A DNA stretch of 64,000 bases from Novosphingobium sp. B1 (GTDB lineage Bacteria; Pseudomonadota; Alphaproteobacteria; Sphingomonadales; Sphingomonadaceae): positions 24,106 through 88,105 of the forward strand of contig NZ_FWXL01000012.1 of assembly GCF_900176395.1 (NCBI RefSeq). Direction: 5' to 3'. Both the position numbers and the translations under genes were made by a program. The notes under the pieces were generated by a model, which was given only the letters and a program-made list of their open reading frames with translations, made no database searches and was not told the DNA's origin. Shown here piece by piece: positions 26,211-35,182 of this stretch (position 1 is its first letter; every line of letters begins with the position of its first letter).

Positions 26211-28148
26211 ATGCGCAGATCAGCCTTTCGCCACGCAATGGTGGCAAGCCTTGCCGCCATCGCGGCGGCACAACCTGCATTCGCCGATGCGCCGACGCTG
26301 GCAACGTCTCGGGCCAATGCAGCGGCCTTGGACGCCTTGCCCATGGGCGACGTGCGCGATTTCGATTTTGCCGCACGCGGGTTTGTCGCAACGCTGAAGG
26401 ACCCTGTCATACGCGATGCTGCGGGAAAGCCGGTGTGGAACACCGCCGCCTTTGCCTTTGCCAGCGGTCCGGCTCCGGCCACCGTCAATCCCAGCCTTTG
26501 GCGCCATGCCCAGGTTCTCGGCAAGGCAGGACTGTTCAAGGTTACCGCCCGCATCTGGCAGGTACGCGGCTTCGACGTGGCAAACGTGACTTTCGTGCGC
26601 GGCGACAAGGGATGGATCGTGATCGACCCCCTGACTGCGACCGAGACCGCTGCCGCGGCCTATTCCCTGATCTCGGAGAAGGTGGCGAAGCTGCCCGTCA
26701 CGGCCATGATCTACACCCACAGCCACGTCGATCATTTCGGCGGCGCTGGCGCCTTTGCGCAGGCATTGGCCAAGGATGCGCCGACCATCGCGCCGCAGGG
26801 TTTCACGCGCGCCGCCGTAAGCGAGAATGTCATTGCTGGCCCCGCCATGGGCCGCCGCGCAGGCTACCAATTCGGACTTGAACTGCCCAAGGGGCCAGAA
26901 GGTTCGATGGGGTCGGGGATCGGCATGGGCGTGGCCGCGGGCGGCCGCAGCCTGATCCCGCCGACGCGCGAGATTGCCGAGACCGGCACCGAACTCATGC
27001 TCGACGGCGTGCGGGTGCGGTTCCAGATCACGCCTGGCACCGAGGCCCCGGCAGAGATGAACTTCGGCTTCCCTGACTGGAAGGTGGCAGATCTTGCCGA
27101 GAACGCAAACGTCAGCCAGCACAACATCCTTACCCCGCGCGGTGCCGTCATCCGCGATGCGAAGGCCTGGGCCCAGGGACTGACCGAAGCGATCGACTTC
27201 TTCGCTGGCTCCGAGGTGCTGATCACCAGCCACGGCTGGCCGCGTTTCGGCGCGGGCGAGATCAGCGACTATCTTGGCAAGCATCGCGATGCCTATGCCT
27301 ATCTTCATGATCAGACCGTAAGGCTTATGAACAAGGGTCTGACCGGGCCGGAGATCGCCGCACGGCTGACGCTTCCGCCGGCGCTGGCGCAGCAGTGGTA
27401 CGACCGGCCCTATTACGGGTCGTACAGCTTCAATTCGCGGGCGGTCTATCAGTTCTACATGGGCTGGTACGACGGCAATCCCGTCCACCTCGCGCCGCTG
27501 CCGCCCGAGGATGGCGCCAAGCGCTATGTCAATGCAATGGGCGGTGCAGCGCGGGTCAGGAGCATGGCCGAAGAGGCTTTCGCCAAGGGCGACTATGCCT
27601 GGGCGGCAGAACTGCTCGACAAGGCGATCTTTGCCGATGCCGGCGATGCCCCGGCCAAGGCGCTGCTCGCCCGCACTTACCGCCAGCTCGCCTACCAGAG
27701 CGAAAACGCACTGTGGCGGAATATGTACCTTTCAGGCGCGCGCGAGCTGGAGAACGGGGTCTCGGCAATCGATCCCACAGGCGGCGCAGGCCTGATCGGG
27801 CAACTGCCGCCGGCCGATCTTTTCGATGTGCTCGCCGTCAGGCTTGATCCCGCAAAGGCGGCAGACGGCGCGCTGATGCTCGGTTTCGATTTCCCCGACA
27901 AGGCGTCGCGATTCACGGTGACCGTCGCCAACGGCGTTCTGGTCCATCGGTCGGGCCTGCGTGACGGGCGACAGGCGACGCTCACGGTGCGCTATGCCGA
28001 TCTGCTTGGCGCGCTGTTTGCGGGCCAGCCGCTAGCCGCCAAGGTCGCCTCTGGTGAAGCGAAAATCGAAGGGGATCCGGCTGCCTTTGCCCGCCTGGTA
28101 AGCTGGCTCGACAAGCCGGACCCGGCCTTCGCCATTGTTACGCCTTAG
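26211..28148 (+). CDS. Secreted SdsA1-type alkylsulfatase
   Basis: 645 aa. A signal peptide (MRRSAFRHAMVASLAAIAAA, cleaved near AFADAP) is followed by a metallo-beta-lactamase domain with the binuclear zinc motif HSHVDH at residues 170-175 and the later TSHGWPR. Then comes the alkylsulfatase dimerisation domain (SYSFNSRAVYQFYMGWYDGN) and a C-terminal SCP2-like domain that binds the alkyl chain. It hydrolyses primary alkyl sulfates such as SDS to alcohol and sulfate in the periplasm. Its stop overlaps the convergent cytochrome gene by 4 bp. Confidence 0.92.
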   Translation: MRRSAFRHAMVASLAAIAAAQPAFADAPTLATSRANAAALDALPMGDVRDFDFAARGFVATLKDPVIRDAAGKPVWNTAAFAFASGPAPATVNPSLWRHAQVLGKAGLFKVTARIWQVRGFDVANVTFVRGDKGWIVIDPLTATETAAAAYSLISEKVAKLPVTAMIYTHSHVDHFGGAGAFAQALAKDAPTIAPQGFTRAAVSENVIAGPAMGRRAGYQFGLELPKGPEGSMGSGIGMGVAAGGRSLIPPTREIAETGTELMLDGVRVRFQITPGTEAPAEMNFGFPDWKVADLAENANVSQHNILTPRGAVIRDAKAWAQGLTEAIDFFAGSEVLITSHGWPRFGAGEISDYLGKHRDAYAYLHDQTVRLMNKGLTGPEIAARLTLPPALAQQWYDRPYYGSYSFNSRAVYQFYMGWYDGNPVHLAPLPPEDGAKRYVNAMGGAARVRSMAEEAFAKGDYAWAAELLDKAIFADAGDAPAKALLARTYRQLAYQSENALWRNMYLSGARELENGVSAIDPTGGAGLIGQLPPADLFDVLAVRLDPAKAADGALMLGFDFPDKASRFTVTVANGVLVHRSGLRDGRQATLTVRYADLLGALFAGQPLAAKVASGEAKIEGDPAAFARLVSWLDKPDPAFAIVTP

Positions 28149-28528
28149 GGGACCGGCTTCTTGAGATAGGCGATCACGTTCGCGCGGTCTGCCGGGTTGG
28201 ACAGGCCCGGGAAAGCCATCGAGGTGCCTGGCACCACCGTCGAAGGCTTGGTCAGCCACTTGTCGAGCGTGGCCTCATTCCAGGTCAGCTTGGCCTTCTG
28301 CATCGCGGCCGAATACTTGAAGCCCGCAGCCGAGCCCGACTTGCGCCCGACCACGCCCGCAAGGTTTGGACCCATCTTCGGGCCTGCAGTCGGCTGGACG
28401 GCGTGGCAAGCGATGCAACGCATGAACACCTTCTTGCCTGCTGCGGCGTCCTGCGCCTGCGCCGCGCCACCCGCCAGCGCCGTAACGGCGAGACCTGCCA
28501 TAACCAATGCACCCGTAAACTTGCTCAT
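28145..28528 (-). CDS. Small soluble c-type cytochrome
   Basis: 127 aa with signal peptide (MSKFTGALVMAGLAVTALAG, cleaved at AQAQ). One haem site CIACH follows, and the axial methionine is in GTSMAFPG. The sequence AGKKVFMRCIACHAVQ and PNLAGVVGRKSG is typical of class I cytochrome c of the c2/c550 kind found in alphaproteobacteria. It carries electrons in the periplasm. ATG 28528 is chosen because it directly begins the signal peptide. Confidence 0.9.
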   Translation of the reverse strand: MSKFTGALVMAGLAVTALAGGAAQAQDAAAGKKVFMRCIACHAVQPTAGPKMGPNLAGVVGRKSGSAAGFKYSAAMQKAKLTWNEATLDKWLTKPSTVVPGTSMAFPGLSNPADRANVIAYLKKPVP

Positions 28529-28723
28529 TGCCACATCCTGCCCTTGCTTGATGCTACCATTTGTTTGCTTCAGCCGCACGCCGATGCAGACGTCAAGAGT
28601 TTGCCGGACGGGGTTTATCCCGCCTGAACGGATTCGCGCCATAGCCAAAAGGGAGCAGAACGGGAAAGGTGGGCTGCAAAAAGGGTGGCTGCAAAATGCA
28701 TGCTTTGTCCACTAGGTAGTCAG

Positions 28724-30127
28724 ATGCACTCCACCGGACCCGCTCGCCTTCGCCCCCTGCCCGCAGGCTTCCTCGATGCCCTGTCAGCGCGCTTCGGAAC
28801 CGCCTGCCAGACCGCGGAAGCAATACGCGCACAGCACGGCAGCAGCGAATCGCAGTACGCTACCGTCCTGCCCGATGCGGTGGTGTTTGCCGCATCGACG
28901 CAGGACGTGGTCGATTGCGTCAACCTGTGCCGCGAAGCCGGGGTGGCAATCGTACCTTATGGCGCCGGCACCTCGCTGGAGGGCCACACTCTCCCGCTCG
29001 AGGGTGGCGTGAGCCTTGACCTTACGCGCATGGACACCGTCCTTTCAGTCAACCACGCCGACTTTGACTGCACCGTACAGCCCGGTATCCGGCGCGAGGC
29101 GCTCAACACACACTTGCGTGACAGCGGGTTGTTCTTCCCGATCGATCCGGGAGCCAATTCGACCATTGGCGGCATGGCCTCCACCCGCGCCTCGGGCACC
29201 AACGCCGTGCGATATGGCACGATGCGCGAGGCGGTGCTGGGGCTCGAGGTGGTGACGCCGCAGGGCAAGGTCATCCGCACGGGAACGCGCGCCAAGAAGT
29301 CGGCCGCCGGATACGATCTGACGCGGCTCTACATCGGCTCGGAAGGCACACTTGGGGTCATCACCGGCATCACCTTGCGCCTTCACCCAGTGCCCGAAGC
29401 GATCATGGCGGCAACCTGCCCGTTCGAGACGCTATCAGGCGCGATCGAAACAGTGGTGCAGGCTTTCCATTGCAGCGTGCCGATGGCGCGGATCGAACTG
29501 CTCGATGCGATGCAGGTTCGCGCCGTAAACTTGCGCAGCAAGCTTGGCCTGCCCGAAGCGCCGACGCTGTTCTTCGAATTCCACGGGACGCCCGGCGGTG
29601 TCGCCGAACAGGTCGAGACGGTCAAGACGCTGGCCTCGGTCAATGGCGGTGGCGCCTTCCAGTGGGCAACACTGGCCGAAGACCGCAGCCGCCTGTGGCG
29701 CGCGCGGCACGAATCGTATTACGCCGCCGTCAACCTGCGCCCTGGCGCCATCGGCCTGACGACAGACGTCTGCGTGCCGATGAGCCGGCTTGCCGAATGC
29801 ATCCTGGCCACCCGCGCCGATCTCGACACCTGCAGCGTACCCGCCACGATCCTGGGCCACGTTGGCGACGGCAACTTCCACCTCGTCTTCTCGATCGATC
29901 CGGATGCCCCGCACGAGATGGAGGAAGTCGAGGCAGTGAATCACCGCATGGTCGCCCGGGCGCTGGCCATGGATGGCACCTGCACCGGCGAGCACGGCGT
30001 CGGGATTGGCAAGCAGCAGTGCCTTGTCGATGAACTGGGCGAGGATGCGGTGCAGATCATGCGCACGCTCAAGCAGGCACTGGACCCGGGCAATATCTTC
30101 AACCCGGGCAAGATCTTCCAGCTATAG
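28724..30127 (+). CDS. FAD-linked oxidase, D-lactate dehydrogenase (GlcD) family
   Basis: 467 aa. The PCMH-type FAD domain has VVFAASTQDVVDCVN, VPYGAGTSLEGHTLPLEGG, DPGANSTIGGMASTRASGTNAVRYGTM (shown in part) and GSEGTLGVIT. The C-terminal substrate domain holds HVGDGNFH and GEHGVGIGKQ, the metal- and flavin-binding histidines of this family. These enzymes oxidise D-lactate or similar 2-hydroxy acids and pass electrons to quinone or cytochrome c; a cytochrome c gene lies divergently upstream. ATG 28724 is taken as start. Confidence 0.88.
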   Translation: MHSTGPARLRPLPAGFLDALSARFGTACQTAEAIRAQHGSSESQYATVLPDAVVFAASTQDVVDCVNLCREAGVAIVPYGAGTSLEGHTLPLEGGVSLDLTRMDTVLSVNHADFDCTVQPGIRREALNTHLRDSGLFFPIDPGANSTIGGMASTRASGTNAVRYGTMREAVLGLEVVTPQGKVIRTGTRAKKSAAGYDLTRLYIGSEGTLGVITGITLRLHPVPEAIMAATCPFETLSGAIETVVQAFHCSVPMARIELLDAMQVRAVNLRSKLGLPEAPTLFFEFHGTPGGVAEQVETVKTLASVNGGGAFQWATLAEDRSRLWRARHESYYAAVNLRPGAIGLTTDVCVPMSRLAECILATRADLDTCSVPATILGHVGDGNFHLVFSIDPDAPHEMEEVEAVNHRMVARALAMDGTCTGEHGVGIGKQQCLVDELGEDAVQIMRTLKQALDPGNIFNPGKIFQL

Positions 30128-30159
30128 CAAGGCCCCTCCTCTGCAGAGGAAGGGCCTTG
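30128..30159. terminator. Long hairpin between convergent genes, probable bidirectional terminator
   Basis: CAAGGCCC at 30128-30135 pairs with GGGCCTTG at 30152-30159, and TCCTCT/AGAGGA pair inside, giving a 14-bp stem with one mismatch. It begins directly after the stop of the D-lactate dehydrogenase gene and lies just beyond the stop of pccA. There is no T run, so termination strength is uncertain. Confidence 0.55.
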
Positions 30160-30169
30160 GGGGGACACA

Positions 30170-32191
30170 TCACTCCATCTCGAGGATGATCGCATCCACC
30201 GCCAGGCTGTCGCCCGCCTTGGCGTTGACCGACTTCACCTTGCCCGCCTTCTCGGCGCGCAGGATGTTCTCCATCTTCATAGCCTCCACCACGGCCAGCG
30301 GCTGACCTGCTTCCACCGTGTCGCCCTCGCCCACGTTGAGGCTGACGAGCAGGCCGGGCATCGGGCAGATCAGGAACTTCGAAAGATCGGGCGGGATCTT
30401 TTCGATCATGTGCCTGGTCAGGTGCGCGATGCGCGCGGGCAGAACCTGCACATCATGGATTGCACCTCGCGTCGTCAGCTTGAAGCCCGCGCGTGTGGTC
30501 TCGACCTTAACCGACAGCGGCTTGTCGTCGACTTCGCAGTGCACCATCCGGTCACCCGGCGTGTATTCCAGTGCGATGTCGATGGCCTTGCCGTCAACGC
30601 TGATCTCGTCTTCGGTCAGTTCCACCGCATAGGTCGCGCCACCGATCTTCACCGCCCATTCCGACGGCGGATCGAGATCATGGCCCAGCTGGCCATCCAC
30701 CTGCCGCGCCCGGTCAGACCGCGCCGTTGCAAGGAATGCAGCCAGTGCCGCCAGCGTCTGCTTCAGCTCGTCCGAAGTCGCAGCCCCGGTGAAACCATCG
30801 GGATATTCCTCGGCGATGAAGCCCGTCGTCAGTTCGCCCGAACGGAAGCGCGGGTGCTGCATGATCGCGTTGACGAAGTCGATGTTGTGGCCAAGCCCTT
30901 CGATCTCGAAGGCGTCCAATGCCTCGATCTGCTTGTCCGCCGCCTCGTCGCGGGTCTTCCCCCAGGTGATCAGCTTGGCGATCATCGGGTCATAGAACAT
31001 CGAGACTTCGCCGCCTTCATAGACACCGTCGTCCACGCGCACGCCATCAATGCCTCTACGGCCATTTTCCGCACCATCGTCCGTCCAGCGATCGACCGAC
31101 GGGTTATAGCGGATCAGGCGTCCGGTCGAAGGCAGGAAGCCGCGATAGGGATCTTCGGCATAGACGCGGTTCTCGATCGCCCAGCCGTCGATCTTCACGT
31201 CATCCTGCGTCATCGCCAGCTTCTCGCCATAGGCAACGCGGATCATCTGCTCGACCAGGTCGACGCCGGTGATCGCCTCGGTGACGGGGTGTTCCACCTG
31301 CAGGCGGGTGTTCATTTCGAGGAAGTAGAAGCTCTCGCCCGTCGGGTCCGCGCCCGAAACGATCAGTTCCACCGTACCCGCAGAATAGTAGCCCACCGCG
31401 CGGGCCAGCGCGACGCACTGCTCGCCCATCGCCTTGCGCATCTTCGGGGTGACGAAGGGCGACGGCGCTTCTTCCACCACCTTCTGATGGCGGCGCTGGA
31501 TCGAGCATTCGCGCTCATTCAGGTAAAGAATGTTGCCGTGCTTGTCGCCGAGGATCTGGATCTCGATGTGGCGCGGGTTGAGGATGAACTTCTCGATGAA
31601 CACGCGGTCGTCGCCGAACGAATTCAGGCCCTCGCGCTTCACCGCTTCAAAGCCTTCGCGCACGTCCTTCTCGTTGTAGGCAAGGCGCATACCCTTGCCG
31701 CCGCCGCCGGCTGAGGCCTTCATCATCACCGGATAGCCGATCTCGTCCGAGATGCGCACCGCGTGCTCGGTATCCTCGATCTCGCCGACGAAGCCGGGGA
31801 CGACGTTGACGCCCGCCTGCTTGGCCAGCTTCTTGGATTCGATCTTGTCACCCATCGCGGCAATCGCGCCGACAGGTGGGCCGATGAACTCGATCCCCTC
31901 TGCGGCCAGCGCCTCGGCAAACGAGGTGCGCTCGGACAGGAAGCCGTACCCCGGATGCACAGCTTCAGCACCGGTCTGCTTGCAGGCCGCGATGATCTTG
32001 TCGGCAATCAGATACGACTGCGCGGCAGGTGCCGGGCCGATATGCACCGCCTCGTCCGCCATCTGCACGAACGGCGCCCGCGCATCGGCATCCGAATAAA
32101 CGGCCACCGTCTGAATACCCATCCGACGCGCCGTCTTGATCACCCGGCACGCAATCTCGCCACGGTTGGCGATGAGGATTTTCTTGAACAT
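30170..32191 (-). CDS. pccA: Propionyl-CoA carboxylase alpha (biotin carboxylase/carrier) subunit
   Basis: 673 aa. ATP-grasp biotin carboxylase domain at the N-terminus (FKKILIANRGEIACRVI, ASAGGGGKGMRLAY, FLEMNTRLQVEHPVTE), a BT linker domain, and a C-terminal biotinyl domain with VEAMKMEN (biotinylated lysine 639). Together with pccB it makes methylmalonyl-CoA from propionyl-CoA. Two ATGs lie two codons apart; AGAGGA at 32198-32203 is six bases before the second (32191) and touches the first, so 32191 is preferred. It overlaps or abuts the small membrane protein gene upstream and ends the leftward pcc-mcm gene run. Confidence 0.95.
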   Translation of the reverse strand: MFKKILIANRGEIACRVIKTARRMGIQTVAVYSDADARAPFVQMADEAVHIGPAPAAQSYLIADKIIAACKQTGAEAVHPGYGFLSERTSFAEALAAEGIEFIGPPVGAIAAMGDKIESKKLAKQAGVNVVPGFVGEIEDTEHAVRISDEIGYPVMMKASAGGGGKGMRLAYNEKDVREGFEAVKREGLNSFGDDRVFIEKFILNPRHIEIQILGDKHGNILYLNERECSIQRRHQKVVEEAPSPFVTPKMRKAMGEQCVALARAVGYYSAGTVELIVSGADPTGESFYFLEMNTRLQVEHPVTEAITGVDLVEQMIRVAYGEKLAMTQDDVKIDGWAIENRVYAEDPYRGFLPSTGRLIRYNPSVDRWTDDGAENGRRGIDGVRVDDGVYEGGEVSMFYDPMIAKLITWGKTRDEAADKQIEALDAFEIEGLGHNIDFVNAIMQHPRFRSGELTTGFIAEEYPDGFTGAATSDELKQTLAALAAFLATARSDRARQVDGQLGHDLDPPSEWAVKIGGATYAVELTEDEISVDGKAIDIALEYTPGDRMVHCEVDDKPLSVKVETTRAGFKLTTRGAIHDVQVLPARIAHLTRHMIEKIPPDLSKFLICPMPGLLVSLNVGEGDTVEAGQPLAVVEAMKMENILRAEKAGKVKSVNAKAGDSLAVDAIILEME

Positions 32192-32193
32192 TC

Positions 32194-32445
32194 TCATTCC
32201 TCTTTAGGCCCTTGAGCCCACAAAACGGAAGCAATCCGGATCACATCGACAAATAAAACCAGCCCGAACAAGCCGGTAAAAATCAAAGCTGCGGGCCCGA
32301 AGCATTCAGCCCAGAGGCCAGATTGGCGCTCCTGTATCTTGCATTGGGCCTCGAGTGTGTTGAGCAATCCCCACAAGGTAGCCCCCAAAAGACCCCACAA
32401 CAGGACGCTGGACAGGACAAATGTAACTTTGCGCCGCCTGGTCAC
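32194..32445 (-). CDS. Small two-helix membrane protein
   Basis: 83 aa. Two hydrophobic segments (VLSSVLLWGLLGATLWGLL and AALIFTGLFGLVLFVDVIRI) are separated by a charged loop containing two cysteines. It ends EE-TGA with that TGA overlapping the first pccA ATG, and the pccA ribosome site lies inside its last codons, so the two genes are translationally coupled. I do not recognise the family. Its position between scpA and pccA is unusual. Confidence 0.65.
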   Translation of the reverse strand: MTRRRKVTFVLSSVLLWGLLGATLWGLLNTLEAQCKIQERQSGLWAECFGPAALIFTGLFGLVLFVDVIRIASVLWAQGPKEE

Positions 32446-32460
32446 CTTTTGCCTCTATTC

Positions 32461-32543
32461 GTCAGCCCGGGCTTGCACCGGGGTCCCGCGTTTCCTTCAA
32501 CCTCGCAAAAAGCAGAGGGCCCCCGGGGCAAGCCCGGGGTGAC
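32461..32543. repeat. Imperfect inverted repeat, likely dispersed palindromic element
   Basis: The arm 32461-32486 (GTCAGCCCGGGCTTGC...) is repeated in inverse at 32518-32543 (...GCAAGCCCGGGGTGAC), 23 of 26 positions matching, around a 31-base centre. It sits in the 132-bp gap between scpA and the small membrane gene. CCCGGGCTTGCCCCGGGG-type palindromes are familiar to me as scattered repeats in sphingomonad genomes, so this may be a REP-like element; it could also act as an mRNA processing hairpin. Confidence 0.55.
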
Positions 32544-32577
32544 GGGAAGGAGAGAGAAGAAGCCCCGACGCACGTAA

Positions 32578-34719
32578 CTAAGCCGCTTCGATCTCGCTAC
32601 CTGCTGGCGGCATGTTGTGCCCCAGCAGCCGCAGCATGTCGGCCGCGCATTCGACGACGTTGGAACCCGGGCCATAGATGCCCTGCACGCCTGCCTCGCG
32701 CAGGTAATCGTAGTCCTGCGGCGGGATCACGCCGCCGGCGACGACCTTGATGTCTGCGCGGCCAGCGGCCTTGAGGTGGCCGATCAGTTCGGGGATCAGG
32801 GTCTTGTGTCCGGCGGCAAGCGAGGAGGCACCGACCGCATCGACCTCCTTCTCGAGCGCCAGCGCGGCGGCTTCCTCGGGCGTCTGGAACAGCGGGCCGC
32901 TGGTCACTTCGAAGCCCATGTCGCCAAAGGCCGAGGCGATCACGTTCGCCCCCCGGTCGTGTCCGTCCTGGCCCATCTTGGCAACAAGCATGCGCGGCTT
33001 GCGGCCAAGGCGGCGCGTGACGGCCTCGACGCCGTCGAGAACCTGCTGGTAGCGCGAGTCACCGGCATAGGCTGAGCCGTAAACGCCCTTCACCGGGGTC
33101 GGGTACGTGCCGTGGCGGCCGAACACGACTTCCATCGCGTCCGAAATCTCGCCCAGCGTCGCGCGGTGGCGGGCAGCTTCCACGGCGAGTTCGAGCAGGT
33201 TGCCGCCAGTCTTTGCGCCCTCGGTCAGCGCATTCAGAGCAGCACGGCACTTGGTCTCGTCGCGGGTCTCACGCACGCGCTTGATGCGGGCGATCTGCGC
33301 TTCGCGGACGACATGGTTGTCCACTTCCAGCGTTTCGAGCTTGTCCTCGCTGGCCAGGCGATACTTGTTGACGCCGACGATCACGTCCTCGCCCCGGTCG
33401 ACGCGCGCCTGACGCCCGGCGGCGGCTTCCTCGATCATCGCCTTGGGCCAGCCAGCAGCCACGGCCTTGGCCATGCCGCCATCGGCCTCGACGCGCTCGA
33501 TGATCTCCCACGCCTTGTCGACCAGTTCCTGCGTCAGGCTCTCGATGTAGTACGACCCGCCGAGCGGATCGACCACCTTCGTCATTCCGGTCTCTTCCTG
33601 GATCACGATCTGCGTGTTGCGCGCGATGCGCGCGGAAAAGTCGGTCGGCAGCGCAATGGCTTCGTCGAGCGCGTTGGTGTGGAGCGACTGCGTGCCGCCC
33701 AGCATCGCGGCCATCGCCTCGATCGTGGTGCGGATGACGTTGTTGTAGGGGTCCTGCTCCTGCAGCGAAACGCCCGAGGTCTGGCAGTGGGTGCGCAGCA
33801 TCTTGGAGCGTTCGTCCTGCGCGCCGAGCTTGGTCATCACCCGGTGCCACAGCACGCGTGCGGCGCGCAGCTTGGCCACTTCCATGAAGAAGTTCATGCC
33901 GATGGCAAAGAAGAACGACAGGCGACCAGCGAACTTGTCGATATCGAGGCCCGAGGCCACCCCGTACTTCACGTATTCCATGCCGTCAGCGATGGTAAAC
34001 GCCAGTTCCTGCACCTGCGTCGCGCCGGCTTCCTGCATGTGGTAGCCGGAGATCGAGATCGAATTGAACTTCGGCATCTCGCGGCTGGTATAGCCGAAGA
34101 TGTCCGAGATGATCCGCATCGAAGGCTCGGGCGGGTAGATGTAGGTGTTGCGGACCATGAACTCCTTGAGGATGTCGTTCTGGATGGTCCCGTCGAGCAG
34201 CTTGCGATCGACGCCCTGTTCCTCGCCGGCGACGATGAAGAACGCGAGGATCGGGATCACCGCACCGTTCATGGTCATCGAGACCGACATCTGATCGAGC
34301 GGGATACCGTCGAACAGGATCTTCATGTCCTCGACCGAGTCAATGGCCACGCCCGCCTTGCCCACGTCGCCCACCACGCGCGGATGGTCGGAGTCGTAAC
34401 CGCGGTGCGTCGCAAGGTCGAAGGCAACCGAGAGGCCCTTCTGCCCTGCTGCCAAGTTGCGACGATAGAAGGCGTTCGATTCCTCGGCCGTCGAGAAACC
34501 GGCATACTGGCGGATCGTCCAAGGCCGGCCGGCATACATCGATGCGCGCACGCCGCGCGTGAAGGGCGCAAAACCGGGCAGGCCGGGATCGGCGGTCACG
34601 TCCTCGGCGGTGTAGAGCGGCTTGACGGCAATGCCCTCGGGCGTCTGCCATGTAAGATCCTTGCCCTTCACTTCCTTGGTGGCGGCGGCCTGCCAGTCAG
34701 CCAGTGTCTTGTCGGTCAT
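32578..34719 (-). CDS. scpA: Methylmalonyl-CoA mutase
   Basis: 713 aa single-chain mutase, B12-dependent, converting methylmalonyl-CoA to succinyl-CoA. The N-terminal TIM-barrel substrate domain contains [20 protein letters not shown] and [17 protein letters not shown]. The C-terminal cobalamin domain has the DxHxxG-type motif [12 protein letters not shown] with axial ligand H587. It follows mce by 23 bp and precedes the small membrane gene and pccA. No cobalamin riboswitch is present in the short upstream gap. Confidence 0.96.
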   Translation of the reverse strand: MTDKTLADWQAAATKEVKGKDLTWQTPEGIAVKPLYTAEDVTADPGLPGFAPFTRGVRASMYAGRPWTIRQYAGFSTAEESNAFYRRNLAAGQKGLSVAFDLATHRGYDSDHPRVVGDVGKAGVAIDSVEDMKILFDGIPLDQMSVSMTMNGAVIPILAFFIVAGEEQGVDRKLLDGTIQNDILKEFMVRNTYIYPPEPSMRIISDIFGYTSREMPKFNSISISGYHMQEAGATQVQELAFTIADGMEYVKYGVASGLDIDKFAGRLSFFFAIGMNFFMEVAKLRAARVLWHRVMTKLGAQDERSKMLRTHCQTSGVSLQEQDPYNNVIRTTIEAMAAMLGGTQSLHTNALDEAIALPTDFSARIARNTQIVIQEETGMTKVVDPLGGSYYIESLTQELVDKAWEIIERVEADGGMAKAVAAGWPKAMIEEAAAGRQARVDRGEDVIVGVNKYRLASEDKLETLEVDNHVVREAQIARIKRVRETRDETKCRAALNALTEGAKTGGNLLELAVEAARHRATLGEISDAMEVVFGRHGTYPTPVKGVYGSAYAGDSRYQQVLDGVEAVTRRLGRKPRMLVAKMGQDGHDRGANVIASAFGDMGFEVTSGPLFQTPEEAAALALEKEVDAVGASSLAAGHKTLIPELIGHLKAAGRADIKVVAGGVIPPQDYDYLREAGVQGIYGPGSNVVECAADMLRLLGHNMPPAGSEIEAA

Positions 34720-34742
34720 CGCGCTATCGTCCTCGGAATTGC

Positions 34743-35180
34743 TCAGTGCGCGCCCTTGGGCGTTTCCATGATCTCTGTAAGCTGGCCGCCCATGTCCTTT
34801 GGGTGCACAAAGAAGATCAGCGTGCCGTGCGCGCCGATGCGCGGTTCGCCCAGCACGCGCTTGCCCTGAGATTCGAACCAGGCCTTCGCCTCGTGAATAT
34901 CAGACACTTCGTAGCAAAGGTGGTGCTGCCCCCCCAAGGGATTGGCGGCGAGCCACTTGCCCACGGCGCTGTCGGGGCTGGTCGGCTGGATCAGCTCGAT
35001 CTGCGTGCCAGCGGTCCCGTTCTCGCCCGGCGTATTGACGAAACAGACCCGGACCTGCTGGCTTTCCAGCACGAACGGCTCGGTGATGTCGCTAGCTCCC
35101 ATCACGTCGCGGTAGAACGCGATGGAAGCGTCGATGTCCGGCGTTGCCACGCCGACGTGGTTGAGGCGGCCCAGCTTCAT
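34743..35180 (-). CDS. mce: Methylmalonyl-CoA epimerase
   Basis: 145 aa VOC-fold metalloenzyme that interconverts (S)- and (R)-methylmalonyl-CoA. The metal-binding positions are in [11 protein letters not shown] (His), [10 protein letters not shown] (His) and QLTEIME (Glu). ATG 35180 gives the normal family length; upstream in-frame sequence belongs to the thiolase end. It lies between the thiolase gene (2-bp gap) and scpA in the same operon. Confidence 0.94.
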   Translation of the reverse strand: MKLGRLNHVGVATPDIDASIAFYRDVMGASDITEPFVLESQQVRVCFVNTPGENGTAGTQIELIQPTSPDSAVGKWLAANPLGGQHHLCYEVSDIHEAKAWFESQGKRVLGEPRIGAHGTLIFFVHPKDMGGQLTEIMETPKGAH

Positions 35181-35182
35181 GT

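Noticed and set aside
30410..31714. 434-codon open frame opposite pccA
   Set aside because: Composition typical of an antisense frame; pccA motifs are complete on the other strand.
34720..34742. Possible cobalamin riboswitch before scpA
   Set aside because: The gap to mce is only 23 bp, too short for a riboswitch.
33112..34869. 585-codon open frame opposite scpA
   Set aside because: Antisense shadow of methylmalonyl-CoA mutase; no ribosome site or family features.
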